Positions 8,301-15,876 are shown, counted from the first letter of the stretch. The stretch: 27,712 nt of DNA from DASUFF01 sp036274695 (GCA_036274695.1 DASUFF010000102.1:1-27712), one strand, 5' to 3'. Numbers and translations: made by a program. Notes: generated from the sequence alone by a model not told the origin.

Positions 8301-9481
8301 GCTTCCAGGAAGGCCTCTTCGGTCCCGAACTGTTGGACGCCCTGAAGGCCTTCGCCTCCGTCGCCTCCCTCGCCTTCCAGAAAGGGCGGATGATCGAGGA
8401 GCTGCGCCGGAACAATGACGACTTGAGCGACCGGGTCCGTGCCCAGTCGATGGAGCTGAACCGGGCCCGCCTGGCCCTCAAGAACGAGTACAGCGAGATC
8501 GTGGGCCGTTCGCGCGGGATGGTGGAGGTCCTTTCGATGGTCGACCGCATCGCCGACTCCCGCGTTCCCGTCTGGATCTTCGGCGAATCCGGGACCGGCA
8601 AGGAGGCCATCGCGCGCGCCCTGCACGCGGGAAGCCCGCGCGCGAAAAAGACCTTCGTGACGGAGAACTGCGGCGCCCTGCCCGAGTCGCTCATGGAATC
8701 CGAATTATTTGGACATAAGAAGGGCGCCTTCACGCACGCGACATCCGACCGCCAGGGCATCCTGAAATACGCTGACGGCGGGACGATCTTTTTGGACGAG
8801 ATCGCCGACATGAGCCCCGCCCTGCAGGCCAAGCTCCTGCGCTTCCTGCAGGAAGGCGAAATCCGTCCGGTGGGCTCCACCGAAGTCCTCCGCGTGGACG
8901 TCCGCGTCGTTTCCGCCTCCAACAGGGATTTGTCGAAGCTCGTGGCCGAGGGAAAATTCAGGGAAGACCTCTATTACCGCCTGAACGGCGTCACCTTGAA
9001 GCTGCCTCCCCTGCGTGAGCGCATGGAGGATCTTTCCCCTCTGATCGATCACTTCCTGAAAAGGATCGCGGAACGCGAAAAGAAGGCCGCCTGCCGCCTC
9101 GCCCCGCCGGCCCTCAACCTTTTTCTCAACTACCGTTGGCCGGGGAACATCCGCGAGCTCCAGAACACGCTGGAGACCGCCGCGCTCTTCGCGGAAAACG
9201 GGCTCATCGGGCTGAAGGCCCTTCAGTTCAAACCCGACCTGCTGGTGGCGACCGTCCCGCGGGCCGCGGACAAATCCGAAAGGCCTGCCGTTTCGGGCGG
9301 CATCGATCCGGTGCTGGAAGAAACGCTCCGCGCGGTGAAGGATAACGGCTACCACAAGGGCCACGCGGCGGAAGCCTTGGGGATTTCACGCCGGGCGTTG
9401 TACGGGAGATTCCAGAAATTCGGGTTGGCGACGGACGTCAAAACTTTAAAGGAAGCCATCGACCACCATTTCGGGACCTAG
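5330..9481 (+). CDS. Ser/Thr kinase - NTPase - TPR - GAF - sigma-54 activator fusion regulator
   Basis: A 1383-residue cytosolic regulator that combines an entire signalling chain. Residues 1-255 form a protein kinase: VAVK with K31, HGDLSPQN with D126 (HGD replaces HRD), D143-F-S instead of DFG, and the MAPE loop. GPSGVGKT (301-308) is the Walker A of a short STAND/AAA_16-like NTPase. About 455-800 is TPR-like helical repeats. About 860-1020 is a GAF domain, followed by a short coiled coil. About 1060-1300 is the AAA+ sigma-54-interacting domain: GESGTGKE (1085-1092), Walker B FLDE (D1156, E1157), but GAFTHA (1132-1137) instead of GAFTGA. A Fis-type HTH (about 1338-1366) ends the protein. 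The kinase glycine loop begins at residue 9, supporting this start, although no Shine-Dalgarno sequence is visible. The altered DFG and GAFTGA motifs could change activity. Confidence 0.93.
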   Translation: MGWQLAQQVSAGGTSEVYEARTPDGRKVAVKLLTRRDAVSRELFEKQALLLVRLRHPNVVPVLGFLRDSREIFGEDRGPCYWMEFVEGEPLPSAARKVGIEKILEWFEQAVETLSAVHAQGVVHGDLSPQNLRIAKDGLKILDFSVLPGDASTTETGTLPYMAPERITGRTGDDLPPAVDLFSLGTVFYEAFARRHPRAGARSLRELIDRVPEPLIDAAPSLSEHSVVARVIDRMIRTRVSERFSGAEAVREALSGEASGPSSAAGVEEPLRMLGADAEFETVSRAIANVPRASAVIAVHGPSGVGKTRFVREAAFEAALRGLKAREYTRLHRAGVAELGKLLANLRSLPASGELVILEWNDADLTEDSRRFFDALLADGLARDVRLKGLNPADARALLETVLKPEDAADLQTAFFGGLEETPGKILKSLKALAQAGRLRKRGLVKGWRELLRTPPPPMPAEELKASARAKAEAELKQGRTAETLEIVDAGLEVVSDPAERSRLLRLKINALNALGRYEPALAVCHEWLALAANDEPMNLKTVKYRFTVGWILQNLGRDAEAVEAFERCVAEGTPHADAADVAAFVADARSLSGVSALRLGDTAGARAAFEDALRLIPEGSPARAETYRNLARAHAAADDDAACEASLAKAFALYEAAGREDGVFWALLESGNLRLKREDFGGARSDYARAEDLAKKADSDLRLAVVWNNRGLLEREAGNPAEALDLLHRAQDVLRFLGNANDLAYNLKELAVAEAQVGRMARAESFLKGLRSLALSYRKAAPFADETETAVAAIRDGTTGETAASLKALFDRLPPELQVSFVDRGDYRRLLGKKAPKERPSMEPKPPTQPIVPMGDVLATLTRLNERLAVEEDIPKLLARLMDAAMDLARAENGFLILRSETSEGPLPGYRVAAARNIAQEELETDLYAFSLSAVRRALQTGEPVLTDNAVLDPIFEQSRSVHLRQLKSIVALPVRGPEGVLGVFYLDHRFQEGLFGPELLDALKAFASVASLAFQKGRMIEELRRNNDDLSDRVRAQSMELNRARLALKNEYSEIVGRSRGMVEVLSMVDRIADSRVPVWIFGESGTGKEAIARALHAGSPRAKKTFVTENCGALPESLMESELFGHKKGAFTHATSDRQGILKYADGGTIFLDEIADMSPALQAKLLRFLQEGEIRPVGSTEVLRVDVRVVSASNRDLSKLVAEGKFREDLYYRLNGVTLKLPPLRERMEDLSPLIDHFLKRIAEREKKAACRLAPPALNLFLNYRWPGNIRELQNTLETAALFAENGLIGLKALQFKPDLLVATVPRAADKSERPAVSGGIDPVLEETLRAVKDNGYHKGHAAEALGISRRALYGRFQKFGLATDVKTLKEAIDHHFGT

Positions 9482-9493
9482 GACAATCGCTTC

Positions 9494-10327
9494 TCATGGT
9501 TTAAAGATCGGCTGCGCGGGACCGATTCGTTGCCAAATCGAAGGCCCCTGGGTCGGCGAGATGATCACGGCCTTCACGACGAAGGACCCGGCCGGGAAAA
9601 AAACCGCTGTCGGTTCCGAGGGAAAGGGCTTGGAGGCGTCGTCGGAGTCCAGCGCCGCGAGGGCGCCGCTGTGGAGATCGGCCGTATTCGTTTCTTTGAC
9701 GAAAAATCGGAGCTCGCCTCCTTCCGCCACCGTGAGATTCGCAAACGCATACGTCACGGTGCCGCCCGTATCCGCCGTCCATTCCGCGTCGGAATAAAGG
9801 ATATGCGGATGCGGACCCGGCGGGACATAGACGGCGCGCAGTTGCGGTCTGGGACTCATGTCGCTCGTGAGCAGGAACCAACTGGAATCGACCGGGACGG
9901 GATCCCCGGTCAAATCCATGGTGAACGAAAGAGAGAGGGTGTCGGACTTGGCATGGATCGTATAGGGGGCGGCCGGGGACTTCGCGAGGAGTTTGGAATC
10001 CGGTCCGTAATGCAGCCGCGCGTCCGTAAGGGGTCTCTCTTCAATCCGCCCGAAGCCCAGGGAGTCGCCGTTGACGTGAATCCTTTCTTCCTCGCCGGTC
10101 CCTTCCGTCCCGGAGGTTCCGTTGCCGATGCCCCTCGGGTCGGTCTTCGGATCGATCGGCTCGGCGTTGGCGGCCCCTTCCGCCACAGGGGACGGCGGAG
10201 TGACATCCGCGCCGGAAAAGTCGTTGGGGACGGGGGCCATGCCGCCCCCGGACTGGGAGGCTTGCGGGCACCCCGGCAGAACCCAGAAGGAGGCCAGAAA
10301 GGCGATGAAGAGAATAGGCCATTTCAT
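9494..10327 (-). CDS. Outer-membrane-type lipoprotein of unknown function
   Basis: A lipoprotein with a type II signal peptide: MKWPILFIAFLASFWVLPGC, with the lipobox LPGC and Cys20 as the lipidation site. An upstream in-frame ATG at 10339 would add four residues; I prefer 10327 because it gives the standard lipoprotein signal and has a GGA upstream. Residues about 20-90 are a low-complexity G/P/A/S/E-rich linker. The C-terminal ~180 residues look beta-rich (YTIHAKSDTLSLSFTMDLTG, GGTVTYAFANLTVAEGGELR, FVVKAVIISPTQG), possibly an Ig-like sandwich. It converges with the kinase/activator gene, with a 12-bp gap between stops. A sigma-54-like element and a TGAGAG direct repeat lie upstream. The function is unknown; co-regulation with the 601-residue secreted protein is inferred. 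Confidence 0.75.
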   Translation of the reverse strand: MKWPILFIAFLASFWVLPGCPQASQSGGGMAPVPNDFSGADVTPPSPVAEGAANAEPIDPKTDPRGIGNGTSGTEGTGEEERIHVNGDSLGFGRIEERPLTDARLHYGPDSKLLAKSPAAPYTIHAKSDTLSLSFTMDLTGDPVPVDSSWFLLTSDMSPRPQLRAVYVPPGPHPHILYSDAEWTADTGGTVTYAFANLTVAEGGELRFFVKETNTADLHSGALAALDSDDASKPFPSEPTAVFFPAGSFVVKAVIISPTQGPSIWQRIGPAQPIFKP

Positions 10328-10351
10328 AGTTCCGACCATTCCTCGATATTA

Positions 10352-10367
10352 TGCAAAGACAAGACCA
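10352..10367 (-). promoter_or_regulatory. Candidate sigma-54 (-24/-12) promoter of the lipoprotein gene
   Basis: On the minus strand TGGTCTTGTCTTTGCA keeps the invariant GG and GC at the 10-bp spacing and a perfect TTGCA -12 box, but lacks the CAC of the -24 box. It is therefore weaker than the element at 5082-5097. The predicted start near 10341 gives a 14-nt leader to the preferred ATG at 10327. Confidence 0.4.
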
Positions 10368-10410
10368 GCTTCCAAAGCTCCAATTATCGGAGACTTCCGG
10401 CCGCAGGATG

Positions 10411-10433
10411 CTCTCAAAATGATAATTCTCTCA
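10411..10433 (-). promoter_or_regulatory. Candidate enhancer-type site (direct repeat TGAGAG)
   Basis: On the minus strand TGAGAG occurs twice, 17 bp apart, with GAGAATT and CATTTTGAGA between and around the copies. The other site (5167-5192) also combines GAGAATT with CATTCTGAGA. The site lies about 70-92 bp upstream of the predicted sigma-54 start of the lipoprotein gene. Confidence 0.35.
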
Positions 10434-10520
10434 ATGTGATAACGGGGCGCCGGCGGCGGTCTTCAGGCGGAGACGAGGAGACCGAGGAGGATATCGACCA
10501 AGTTGCCCGGCATCTCCGGT

Positions 10521-12722
10521 TTATAACACGCTTCTCCGGAGCCTCAAAGCGTTGGCGATCACCGACACCGAGCTGAAACTCATCGCGGCGCTGGCGAAGA
10601 TGGGCGAAAGAAGGAGGCCGAAGGCCGGATAAAGCGCACCGGCCGCGACGGGAACGCCCAAAAAGTTGTAAAAAAAGGCGAAGAAGAGATTCTGCCGGAT
10701 ATTCCTCATCGTGGCCCGGCTCAGGTGAATCGCCCGCACGATGCCTCTGAGGTCCCCCTTCACGAGGGTCACCCCCGCGCTTTCCATGGCAATGTCCGTG
10801 CCCGCCCCCATCGCGATTCCGACGTGTGCTTCCGCAAGCGCCGGGGCATCATTCACGCCATCCCCGGCCATTGCCACGATCCGGCCCTTGGACTTGAGGC
10901 TTCGGATCACGGCTCCTTTCGCGTCGGGGCTCACGTTGGCGATGACCTCGTCGATCCCCAATTCCCTCGCCACCGCCTGAGCCGTCGTCTCGTTGTCCCC
11001 GGTCAGCATCACGATGCGCAGCCCGGCGCCGTGCAAAGCCGCGATCGCCTCCCTCGATCCCTCCTTGATCGGATCCTTGACGCCCAAGAGCCCGAGGAGC
11101 TTTTTCTCCCGCGCGAGGAAGACCACCGTCTGCCCTTCCCGGCGAAGGGCGTTCACCTTTTGAGCGAGGTCGCCGCCCGCGAAGAAATCGATTTTCCGGC
11201 TCGCCAGCATCTTTTCGTTCCCCAAAGAAACGGCTTTGCCCTCGATGACCGCCGTCACCCCCTGCCCGGTGACGGCCTGAAAATTTTCGGCCTTCGGCAG
11301 CGGGATCGCCCTGCCCTCCGCGGCCTCGCAGATGGCGGAAGCCAGGGGATGTTCGCTGCCGTTTTCGAGGCCGGCGGCGAGACGCAAAATTTCCTCCGGA
11401 GGCGTCCCGTCCAGGGATTGGAGGGAAGCGAGCGTCGGCTTCCCGCGCGTGAGCGTCCCCGTCTTGTCCGCGACCAGGGTGTCGACCTTTTCCAAGACCT
11501 CCAGGGCTTCCGCATCCTTCATGAGGACGCCCGCCGTCGCCCCCTTCCCCGTCCCCACCATGATCGACATCGGCGTCGCGAGCCCCAGGGCGCAGGGGCA
11601 GGCGATGATGAGGACGGCGACGGCGTTGACGAGCGCGTAGGTGAAGCGAGGCTCCGGACCCACCCAGGCCCAGATAACGAAGGTGGCGACGGCGATCAAA
11701 ACGACCCCGGGAACGAAGTAGAAAGACACGACGTCCGCGAGCCTCTGGATCGGCGCCCGGCTCCTTTGAGCCTGGGCGACCATGCGGACGATCTGTGCGA
11801 GCAGCGTTTCGCCGCCCACTTTCTCCGCCTTCATGACGAACCCGCCGGTTCCGTTGACCGTTCCGCCGGTCACGCGGTTGCCGACCGTCTTTTCCACGGG
11901 AATCGATTCGCCCGTCACCATCGATTCGTCGACCGCGCTCGCTCCCTCCAAGACGAGTCCGTCCACCGGCACCCGCTCGCCTGGCCGCACCCTGACCCGG
12001 TCGCCGGGCACGATGAGATCCAGCGACACTTCCTCGTCGGATCCATCCGCCTTGAGGCGTCTTGCCGTCTTGGGAGCCAAGCCCAACAATGCCCTGATGG
12101 CGCCGGAGGTCCGGCTGCGGGCCTTGAGCTCCAAGACCTGGCCGAGAAGCACCAAGGTCGTGATGACCGCGGCCGCCTCGTAATAGACTTCCACCATCCC
12201 CCCCTCTCCGCGAAAGGATTCCGGCAGAAGGCGAGGCAGGAACGTGGCCACGACGCTGTAAAGGTAGGCGGATCCCGTTCCGATGGCGATCAAGGTGAAC
12301 ATGTTGGGACTTAGGTTCTTGAAGGACAGCCAGCAACGCTGAAAGAAAGTCCACCCGGCCCAGAGGACTACCGGCGTCGCCAGAGCGAATTGAATCCAGA
12401 TCGAGAGCCGCGGAGAAACGAAGGGAGCCACCAACATCGAACCCATTGCAAGCGCCAGAATGGGGAGGGTCATCGCAAGGCTCGCCCAAAAGCGCCGCCT
12501 CATGTCCTTCAGCTCGCGGCTCTCCTCTTCCTGCGCCGTAACTACGACGGGCTCCAGGGCCATGCCGCACTTGGGGCAAGTCCCAGGCCCTTTCTGCCGG
12601 ATCTCTGGGTGCATGGGACAGGTGTAGACCGCATCCGCGTCGATCCCCACGGCATGAGACGGCTGGTCCTCATGATGACAGCACGCTCGAGAGGACAGAT
12701 CGTCCTTAATGATGGGCCTCAT
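10521..12722 (-). CDS. copA: Copper-translocating P1B-type ATPase
   Basis: A 733-residue P1B ATPase that exports Cu(I) across the inner membrane. The N-terminus lacks the usual HMA (GMTCxxC) fold. Instead it has a short heavy-metal-binding motif, CPMHPEIRQKGPGTCPKCGM (residues 35-54), preceded by a CCHH cluster. The core carries the CPC of helix 6 (375-377), DKTGTLT with phospho-acceptor D419, SEHPLA, and GDGVND in the hinge. The last helices contain FFYNFLGVP and AAMSFSSVSV, the YN and MxxSS ligands that mark Cu(I)-specific P1B-1 pumps. The ATG at 12722 overlaps the 3' end of the Met-rich membrane protein gene by 17 bp, so it is the last gene of a three-gene copper operon. A silver-exporting role (SilP-like) is the main alternative. 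Confidence 0.95.
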   Translation of the reverse strand: MRPIIKDDLSSRACCHHEDQPSHAVGIDADAVYTCPMHPEIRQKGPGTCPKCGMALEPVVVTAQEEESRELKDMRRRFWASLAMTLPILALAMGSMLVAPFVSPRLSIWIQFALATPVVLWAGWTFFQRCWLSFKNLSPNMFTLIAIGTGSAYLYSVVATFLPRLLPESFRGEGGMVEVYYEAAAVITTLVLLGQVLELKARSRTSGAIRALLGLAPKTARRLKADGSDEEVSLDLIVPGDRVRVRPGERVPVDGLVLEGASAVDESMVTGESIPVEKTVGNRVTGGTVNGTGGFVMKAEKVGGETLLAQIVRMVAQAQRSRAPIQRLADVVSFYFVPGVVLIAVATFVIWAWVGPEPRFTYALVNAVAVLIIACPCALGLATPMSIMVGTGKGATAGVLMKDAEALEVLEKVDTLVADKTGTLTRGKPTLASLQSLDGTPPEEILRLAAGLENGSEHPLASAICEAAEGRAIPLPKAENFQAVTGQGVTAVIEGKAVSLGNEKMLASRKIDFFAGGDLAQKVNALRREGQTVVFLAREKKLLGLLGVKDPIKEGSREAIAALHGAGLRIVMLTGDNETTAQAVARELGIDEVIANVSPDAKGAVIRSLKSKGRIVAMAGDGVNDAPALAEAHVGIAMGAGTDIAMESAGVTLVKGDLRGIVRAIHLSRATMRNIRQNLFFAFFYNFLGVPVAAGALYPAFGLLLSPIFASAAMSFSSVSVIANALRLRRSVL

Positions 12723-13065
12723 GATCTTCGGACGAGGGCGCGGCCTCGGGCGACGTGTCCTTTTGCTTGTCCATCATCTTCTGCTCCATCATTTTCTTCA
12801 TCATGGGGCAATCCATGCCCATTCCCCCTTCCGTCTTAGACATGGGCAAACCACGCCGTCCGTCGAGAGTGCGGAAATAGCCCTCTTCCCAATAACGAAC
12901 GCCGTAATAAAGCGTGCACAGCATGTTCAAGACGGTGAGGACCGTCAGAACGTAACCGCCGATCCTTAAGAGTTGGCTGGCCTGTTTCGTGCCTAGGTAA
13001 ATCAACATCAAACAGGCCGCCAAGACCAAGAGCTGCAAAGAATAGGCGATATGAAGTTCAAACAT
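12706..13065 (-). CDS. Small Met/His-rich membrane protein of the copper operon
   Basis: A 119-residue protein. I place the start at the ATG at 13065 because GTAGGAG lies just upstream; a longer frame to 13107 overlaps the previous gene and has no ribosome-binding site. Two membrane helices (about residues 5-25, HIAYSLQLLVLAACLMLIYL, and about 33-55, LLRIGGYVLTVLTVLNMLCT) are followed by a hydrophilic tail packed with potential soft-metal ligands: GMGMDCPMMKKMMEQKMMDK and a terminal EDHEAHH. The Met/Cys/His-rich tail and its place directly before a copper ATPase suggest that it binds or delivers copper at the membrane, or senses it. I do not recognise a named family. Confidence 0.75.
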   Translation of the reverse strand: MFELHIAYSLQLLVLAACLMLIYLGTKQASQLLRIGGYVLTVLTVLNMLCTLYYGVRYWEEGYFRTLDGRRGLPMSKTEGGMGMDCPMMKKMMEQKMMDKQKDTSPEAAPSSEDHEAHH

Positions 13066-13073
13066 GTTCTCTC

Positions 13074-13412
13074 CTACTTGAGCTCGCCGGCGATATGCCG
13101 GTGCCATTGGGCCAGCGCCGTATATTCATCGGCCAGCTTCCGAGCTGCGGAGATGATCGCATCGCAGTGATCATCCATCTCGGTCAGGCTCTTTTCACGC
13201 GTTTGCTTGGGAAGATCGGCCTGATGAGCCCGGTAGTCCCTCTTCATTTGTTCATGCTCCTTGGCGAGCGCCTGTTCTTCCGTGGCCATTTTCTCATACC
13301 TCTGGGCTTCCGCCGTATAGTCGGCTTTGGTCCTCGGCGCGCCGGCCATGGCGGCCGCGGATCCGAAGAGAATGCCCACGATCGTCGCTACAATCATCGT
13401 TTGTTTGATCAT
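13074..13412 (-). CDS. Small periplasmic helical protein, first gene of the copper operon
   Basis: A 112-residue protein with a Sec signal peptide (MIKQTMIVATIVGILFGSAA, cleavage near AMA-GA at about residue 24). The mature part is entirely helical and charged: AEAQRYEKMATEEQALAKEH, then DDHCDAIISAARKLADEYTA and a His-rich end (LAQWHRHIAGELK). This looks like a short periplasmic helical bundle with several His and Met residues. AAGGGGGA lies 5-6 nt upstream of the ATG. It is 8 bp upstream of the Met-rich membrane protein gene and clearly co-transcribed with it and copA. A periplasmic metal-buffering role is inferred from context only. Confidence 0.75.
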   Translation of the reverse strand: MIKQTMIVATIVGILFGSAAAMAGAPRTKADYTAEAQRYEKMATEEQALAKEHEQMKRDYRAHQADLPKQTREKSLTEMDDHCDAIISAARKLADEYTALAQWHRHIAGELK

Positions 13413-13464
13413 AAAAATCCCCCTTATTGACGATTAAAGTAATCCTCATCGCCTCCAAGGACTA

Positions 13465-13476
13465 TGACCCCGGTCA
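13465..13476. promoter_or_regulatory. Inverted repeat upstream of the copper operon
   Basis: TGACC-CC-GGTCA lies 53 bp upstream of the first copper-operon start codon. Further TGACC copies occur on the minus strand within 13490-13520. It could be an operator for a metal regulator, but the arms are only 5 bp and no regulator gene is in the window. Confidence 0.25.
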
Positions 13477-13528
13477 GAACGTCGCCTAATTTTCGTCAGG
13501 TACGGTCACATAGGTCAAATGCCGAGAA

Positions 13529-14815
13529 CTAGCGGCGTCTGCGGCCGAACGGCTTCTTCACCTTCAACTCCACGTAGGGCGGAACCCCAGGGACCGTGCA
13601 GCGCGGCAGCTCCTTGCCCAGAGCCGCCTCCACTTCCTTGATCATCGGCTTGTCCTGCCAGACGGCGATGGTGGAGACGATGCCGACGGCCCCCGCGCGC
13701 GCGGTGCGGCCGGCGCGGTGGATGTATTCTTCAACGGTGTCGGGGATCTCGAAATTGATGACGTGCTCGATGGCCGGGACGTCCAGCCCGCGCGAGGCGA
13801 TGCCGGTGGCCACCAAGATGCGGTGCTGGCCCTCGCGAAATCCTTGGAGGGCCTGGGTGCGTTCGCTCTGCGAGCGGTCCGAATGGATCTTGGAGACGGG
13901 GTGCCCTTCGCGGTCCAGCACGCCGCAGAGCCAGTCGGCGTCGAGCTTGGTGCGCGTGAAGATCAGCGTGCTTCCCAATTCCTGATGAACGAGCCCTAAG
14001 AGACACTCGCGCTTGTGCTCCGCCTTCACGAGGTAGATGCGGTGCGTGATGCCGGTGGCCGCGCGCCCTTCGGGAAGGATGTCGATCCGAATCGGATCGA
14101 TGAGATACCTCTGCGCGAGCCTCTCGATCGGGGGCGGCATCGTGGCCGAGAACATCATCGTGCGTCGCTGGCGAGGCACGGCCTCCAAGATCCTCATGAT
14201 CTGAGGCAGAAAACCCATGTCCAGCATGTGGTCGGCCTCGTCCAAGACCAGCTCGCGGACCTTGGAGAGCGAGATGGTCCGGCGCTCCATATGGTCGACC
14301 AGGCGCCCCGGCGTGGCGACGACGATGTCGGGGCCTCTTTCCAGGTCGCGGATCTGCGGATTCATTTTCACGCCGCCGATGATGCAAGCCGTGTTGAGGT
14401 CGTGGTGTTTTCCAAAGAGGTCCAGGAAGGCCTTGGTCTGAAGGGCGATCTCGCGCGTCGGGCACAGGATGAGCCCCAGGGGCGATTTCGAAATTCCTTC
14501 ATGATGCTCCAGCCGCTCCGCCATGGGAATGACGAAGGCCGCCGTCTTGCCGGATCCCGTCTGGGCCAGGCCGATCAGGTCGCGGCCTTCCAGGGCCAGC
14601 GGGATGACCTTCGATTGAATGGGCGTCGGGTGCTTGAAGCCGATGTGATGGACGGCGTTCAAGATGGACGGAGGAAGCTTCAGATCTTCGAAGGTCTGCT
14701 GGGTGGTGAAGACGGGATGGCGTCCCATCGCCACGACTTCTTCGGCCGTCATTTCGGGGGGGACTTCGTCCCCTTCTTCTTCGAGGAGGGAGGGTGATTC
14801 TTTGGTCTCATCCAT
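13529..14815 (-). CDS. rhlE: DEAD-box ATP-dependent RNA helicase, RhlE type
   Basis: A 428-residue helicase for RNA unwinding, as in ribosome assembly or RNA turnover. All superfamily-2 motifs are present in order: the Q motif (TFEDLKLPPSI...PTPIQ, 41-67), AQTGSGKT (84-91), PTRE, GG, TPGR, DEAD, SAT, IFTRTK, ATGIASRGLD and HRAGRTAR. The acidic N-terminal ~35 residues (SLLEEEGDEVPPEMTAEE) are an extension beyond the core. The C-terminal tail is short and basic, ending FGRRRR. It is divergent from the srkA-like gene across 62 bp. The window holds a second RhlE-type helicase at 20727, only about 40-45% similar by eye, so the two are separate paralogues rather than a recent duplication. Confidence 0.93.
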   Translation of the reverse strand: MDETKESPSLLEEEGDEVPPEMTAEEVVAMGRHPVFTTQQTFEDLKLPPSILNAVHHIGFKHPTPIQSKVIPLALEGRDLIGLAQTGSGKTAAFVIPMAERLEHHEGISKSPLGLILCPTREIALQTKAFLDLFGKHHDLNTACIIGGVKMNPQIRDLERGPDIVVATPGRLVDHMERRTISLSKVRELVLDEADHMLDMGFLPQIMRILEAVPRQRRTMMFSATMPPPIERLAQRYLIDPIRIDILPEGRAATGITHRIYLVKAEHKRECLLGLVHQELGSTLIFTRTKLDADWLCGVLDREGHPVSKIHSDRSQSERTQALQGFREGQHRILVATGIASRGLDVPAIEHVINFEIPDTVEEYIHRAGRTARAGAVGIVSTIAVWQDKPMIKEVEAALGKELPRCTVPGVPPYVELKVKKPFGRRRR

Positions 14816-14877
14816 AACGGGCTTTAAATCCTTGTCTGACCTTGCTTCTTACCTAGCCCCTTCATAATCTGCAACTT

Positions 14878-15873
14878 ATGCGTTTCGACCACCTTTTGCC
14901 GGAAATCATCTTCGGGACCGCCGAGGAACAGGGCTACCGCCCCACCGGCGTCCTTATTCCCCTCAACAGCTACGAAAACCGGGTCTACGAGATCGGCATC
15001 GAGGACGAAGAGACGGGAAAACCGGCGGCCCTGGTGGCGAAATACTACCGGCCGGGACGCTGGAACGTCGCGTCCCTGGGCGAAGAGCATCGTTTCGTCG
15101 CCGCATTGGCGGAAGCCGAGATCCCCGTCGTCCGGCACCTCGCATTGAAGCGCCCTCTCCCCGAAGTCGGCACCTTGGCCAAGACCTCCGACGGCATCTT
15201 CTACGCCTTCTTCCCCAAATTCCGCGGCCGCGAACACGCGGAGATCTTGAACGACGACCGCCGCTGGCTGGGCCGGAGCCTAGCGCGCATGCACAACATC
15301 GGCGCGAGCTTCAAGGCCCCGAACCGGATACGGCTGAACGCCGAAACCTACGGACACAACAGCTTAGCCTTCATCCTCACCCAGGACTTTCTGCCCCCGG
15401 ACTTGAAGAACAGCATCGAGTCGCATCTGCAAAAGGCGATCGAGTTGGTCGAGCCCCATTTCAAGAAGGACTGGAGCCCCATCGCCGTACACGGCGACTG
15501 CCATCCATCCAACATTTTATGGAACAAGGACGGCCCTCACCTGCTCGATTTCGACGACATGGTTGTCGCCCCCGCGGTTCAAGACGTCTGGATGCTCTTC
15601 AACGGCACGGAAGAAGAGAAAGCCGAGCAGAAAAAGGTATTTTTGGAAGGCTACGAAGTCTTCCGGGAATTCGACGACGCGAGCCTCGTCCTCTCCGAAC
15701 CCTTGCGTACCCTCCGCATGATCCGCCACGCGGCGTGGATCGGCCAGCGCTACGAAGAACCGGCGTTCCAGCGGGCGTTTCCGTATTATCGGGAGAGGCG
15801 GTATTGGGAAGAATACCTGCTGTCGATCAAGGAACAGATTTCTCTGCTTCAGGAACTATCGTGGACTCGTTGA
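14878..15873 (+). CDS. srkA: Stress response Ser/Thr kinase, SrkA/YihE family
   Basis: A 331-residue kinase of the aminoglycoside-phosphotransferase-like superfamily. SrkA (YihE) is a cytosolic Ser/Thr kinase that protects against stress-induced death in E. coli. The family pattern is clear: LNSYENRVYEI near the N-terminus, the ATP-binding lysine in ALVAKYYRPGRW (K55), the catalytic loop HGDCHPSNIL (205-214, D207) and the metal-binding DFDD (224-227). The length matches the family (about 328). The ATG at 14878 is preceded by no clear Shine-Dalgarno sequence. In E. coli srkA is coupled to dsbA; here it stands alone, divergent from a helicase and converging on a toxin-antitoxin-like pair with a 3-bp gap. 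Confidence 0.92.
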   Translation: MRFDHLLPEIIFGTAEEQGYRPTGVLIPLNSYENRVYEIGIEDEETGKPAALVAKYYRPGRWNVASLGEEHRFVAALAEAEIPVVRHLALKRPLPEVGTLAKTSDGIFYAFFPKFRGREHAEILNDDRRWLGRSLARMHNIGASFKAPNRIRLNAETYGHNSLAFILTQDFLPPDLKNSIESHLQKAIELVEPHFKKDWSPIAVHGDCHPSNILWNKDGPHLLDFDDMVVAPAVQDVWMLFNGTEEEKAEQKKVFLEGYEVFREFDDASLVLSEPLRTLRMIRHAAWIGQRYEEPAFQRAFPYYRERRYWEEYLLSIKEQISLLQELSWTR

Positions 15874-15876
15874 CGC

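Noticed and set aside
6842..8626. 594-codon open frame on the minus strand inside the kinase/activator gene
   Set aside because: It is antisense to the TPR/GAF region, which has clear domains and codon bias on the plus strand. The antisense product is low-complexity R/G/V/E-rich with no domain. Long antisense frames are common in GC-rich genes.
10434..10520. Possible terminator downstream of copA
   Set aside because: Only short CTCCGG/CCGGAG matches overlapping the stop region were found, without a T-run.
10725..12314. 529-codon plus-strand frame over copA, and a 576-codon alternate minus-strand frame (10849-12579)
   Set aside because: Both are shadows of copA, whose P-type ATPase motifs are complete in the annotated frame.
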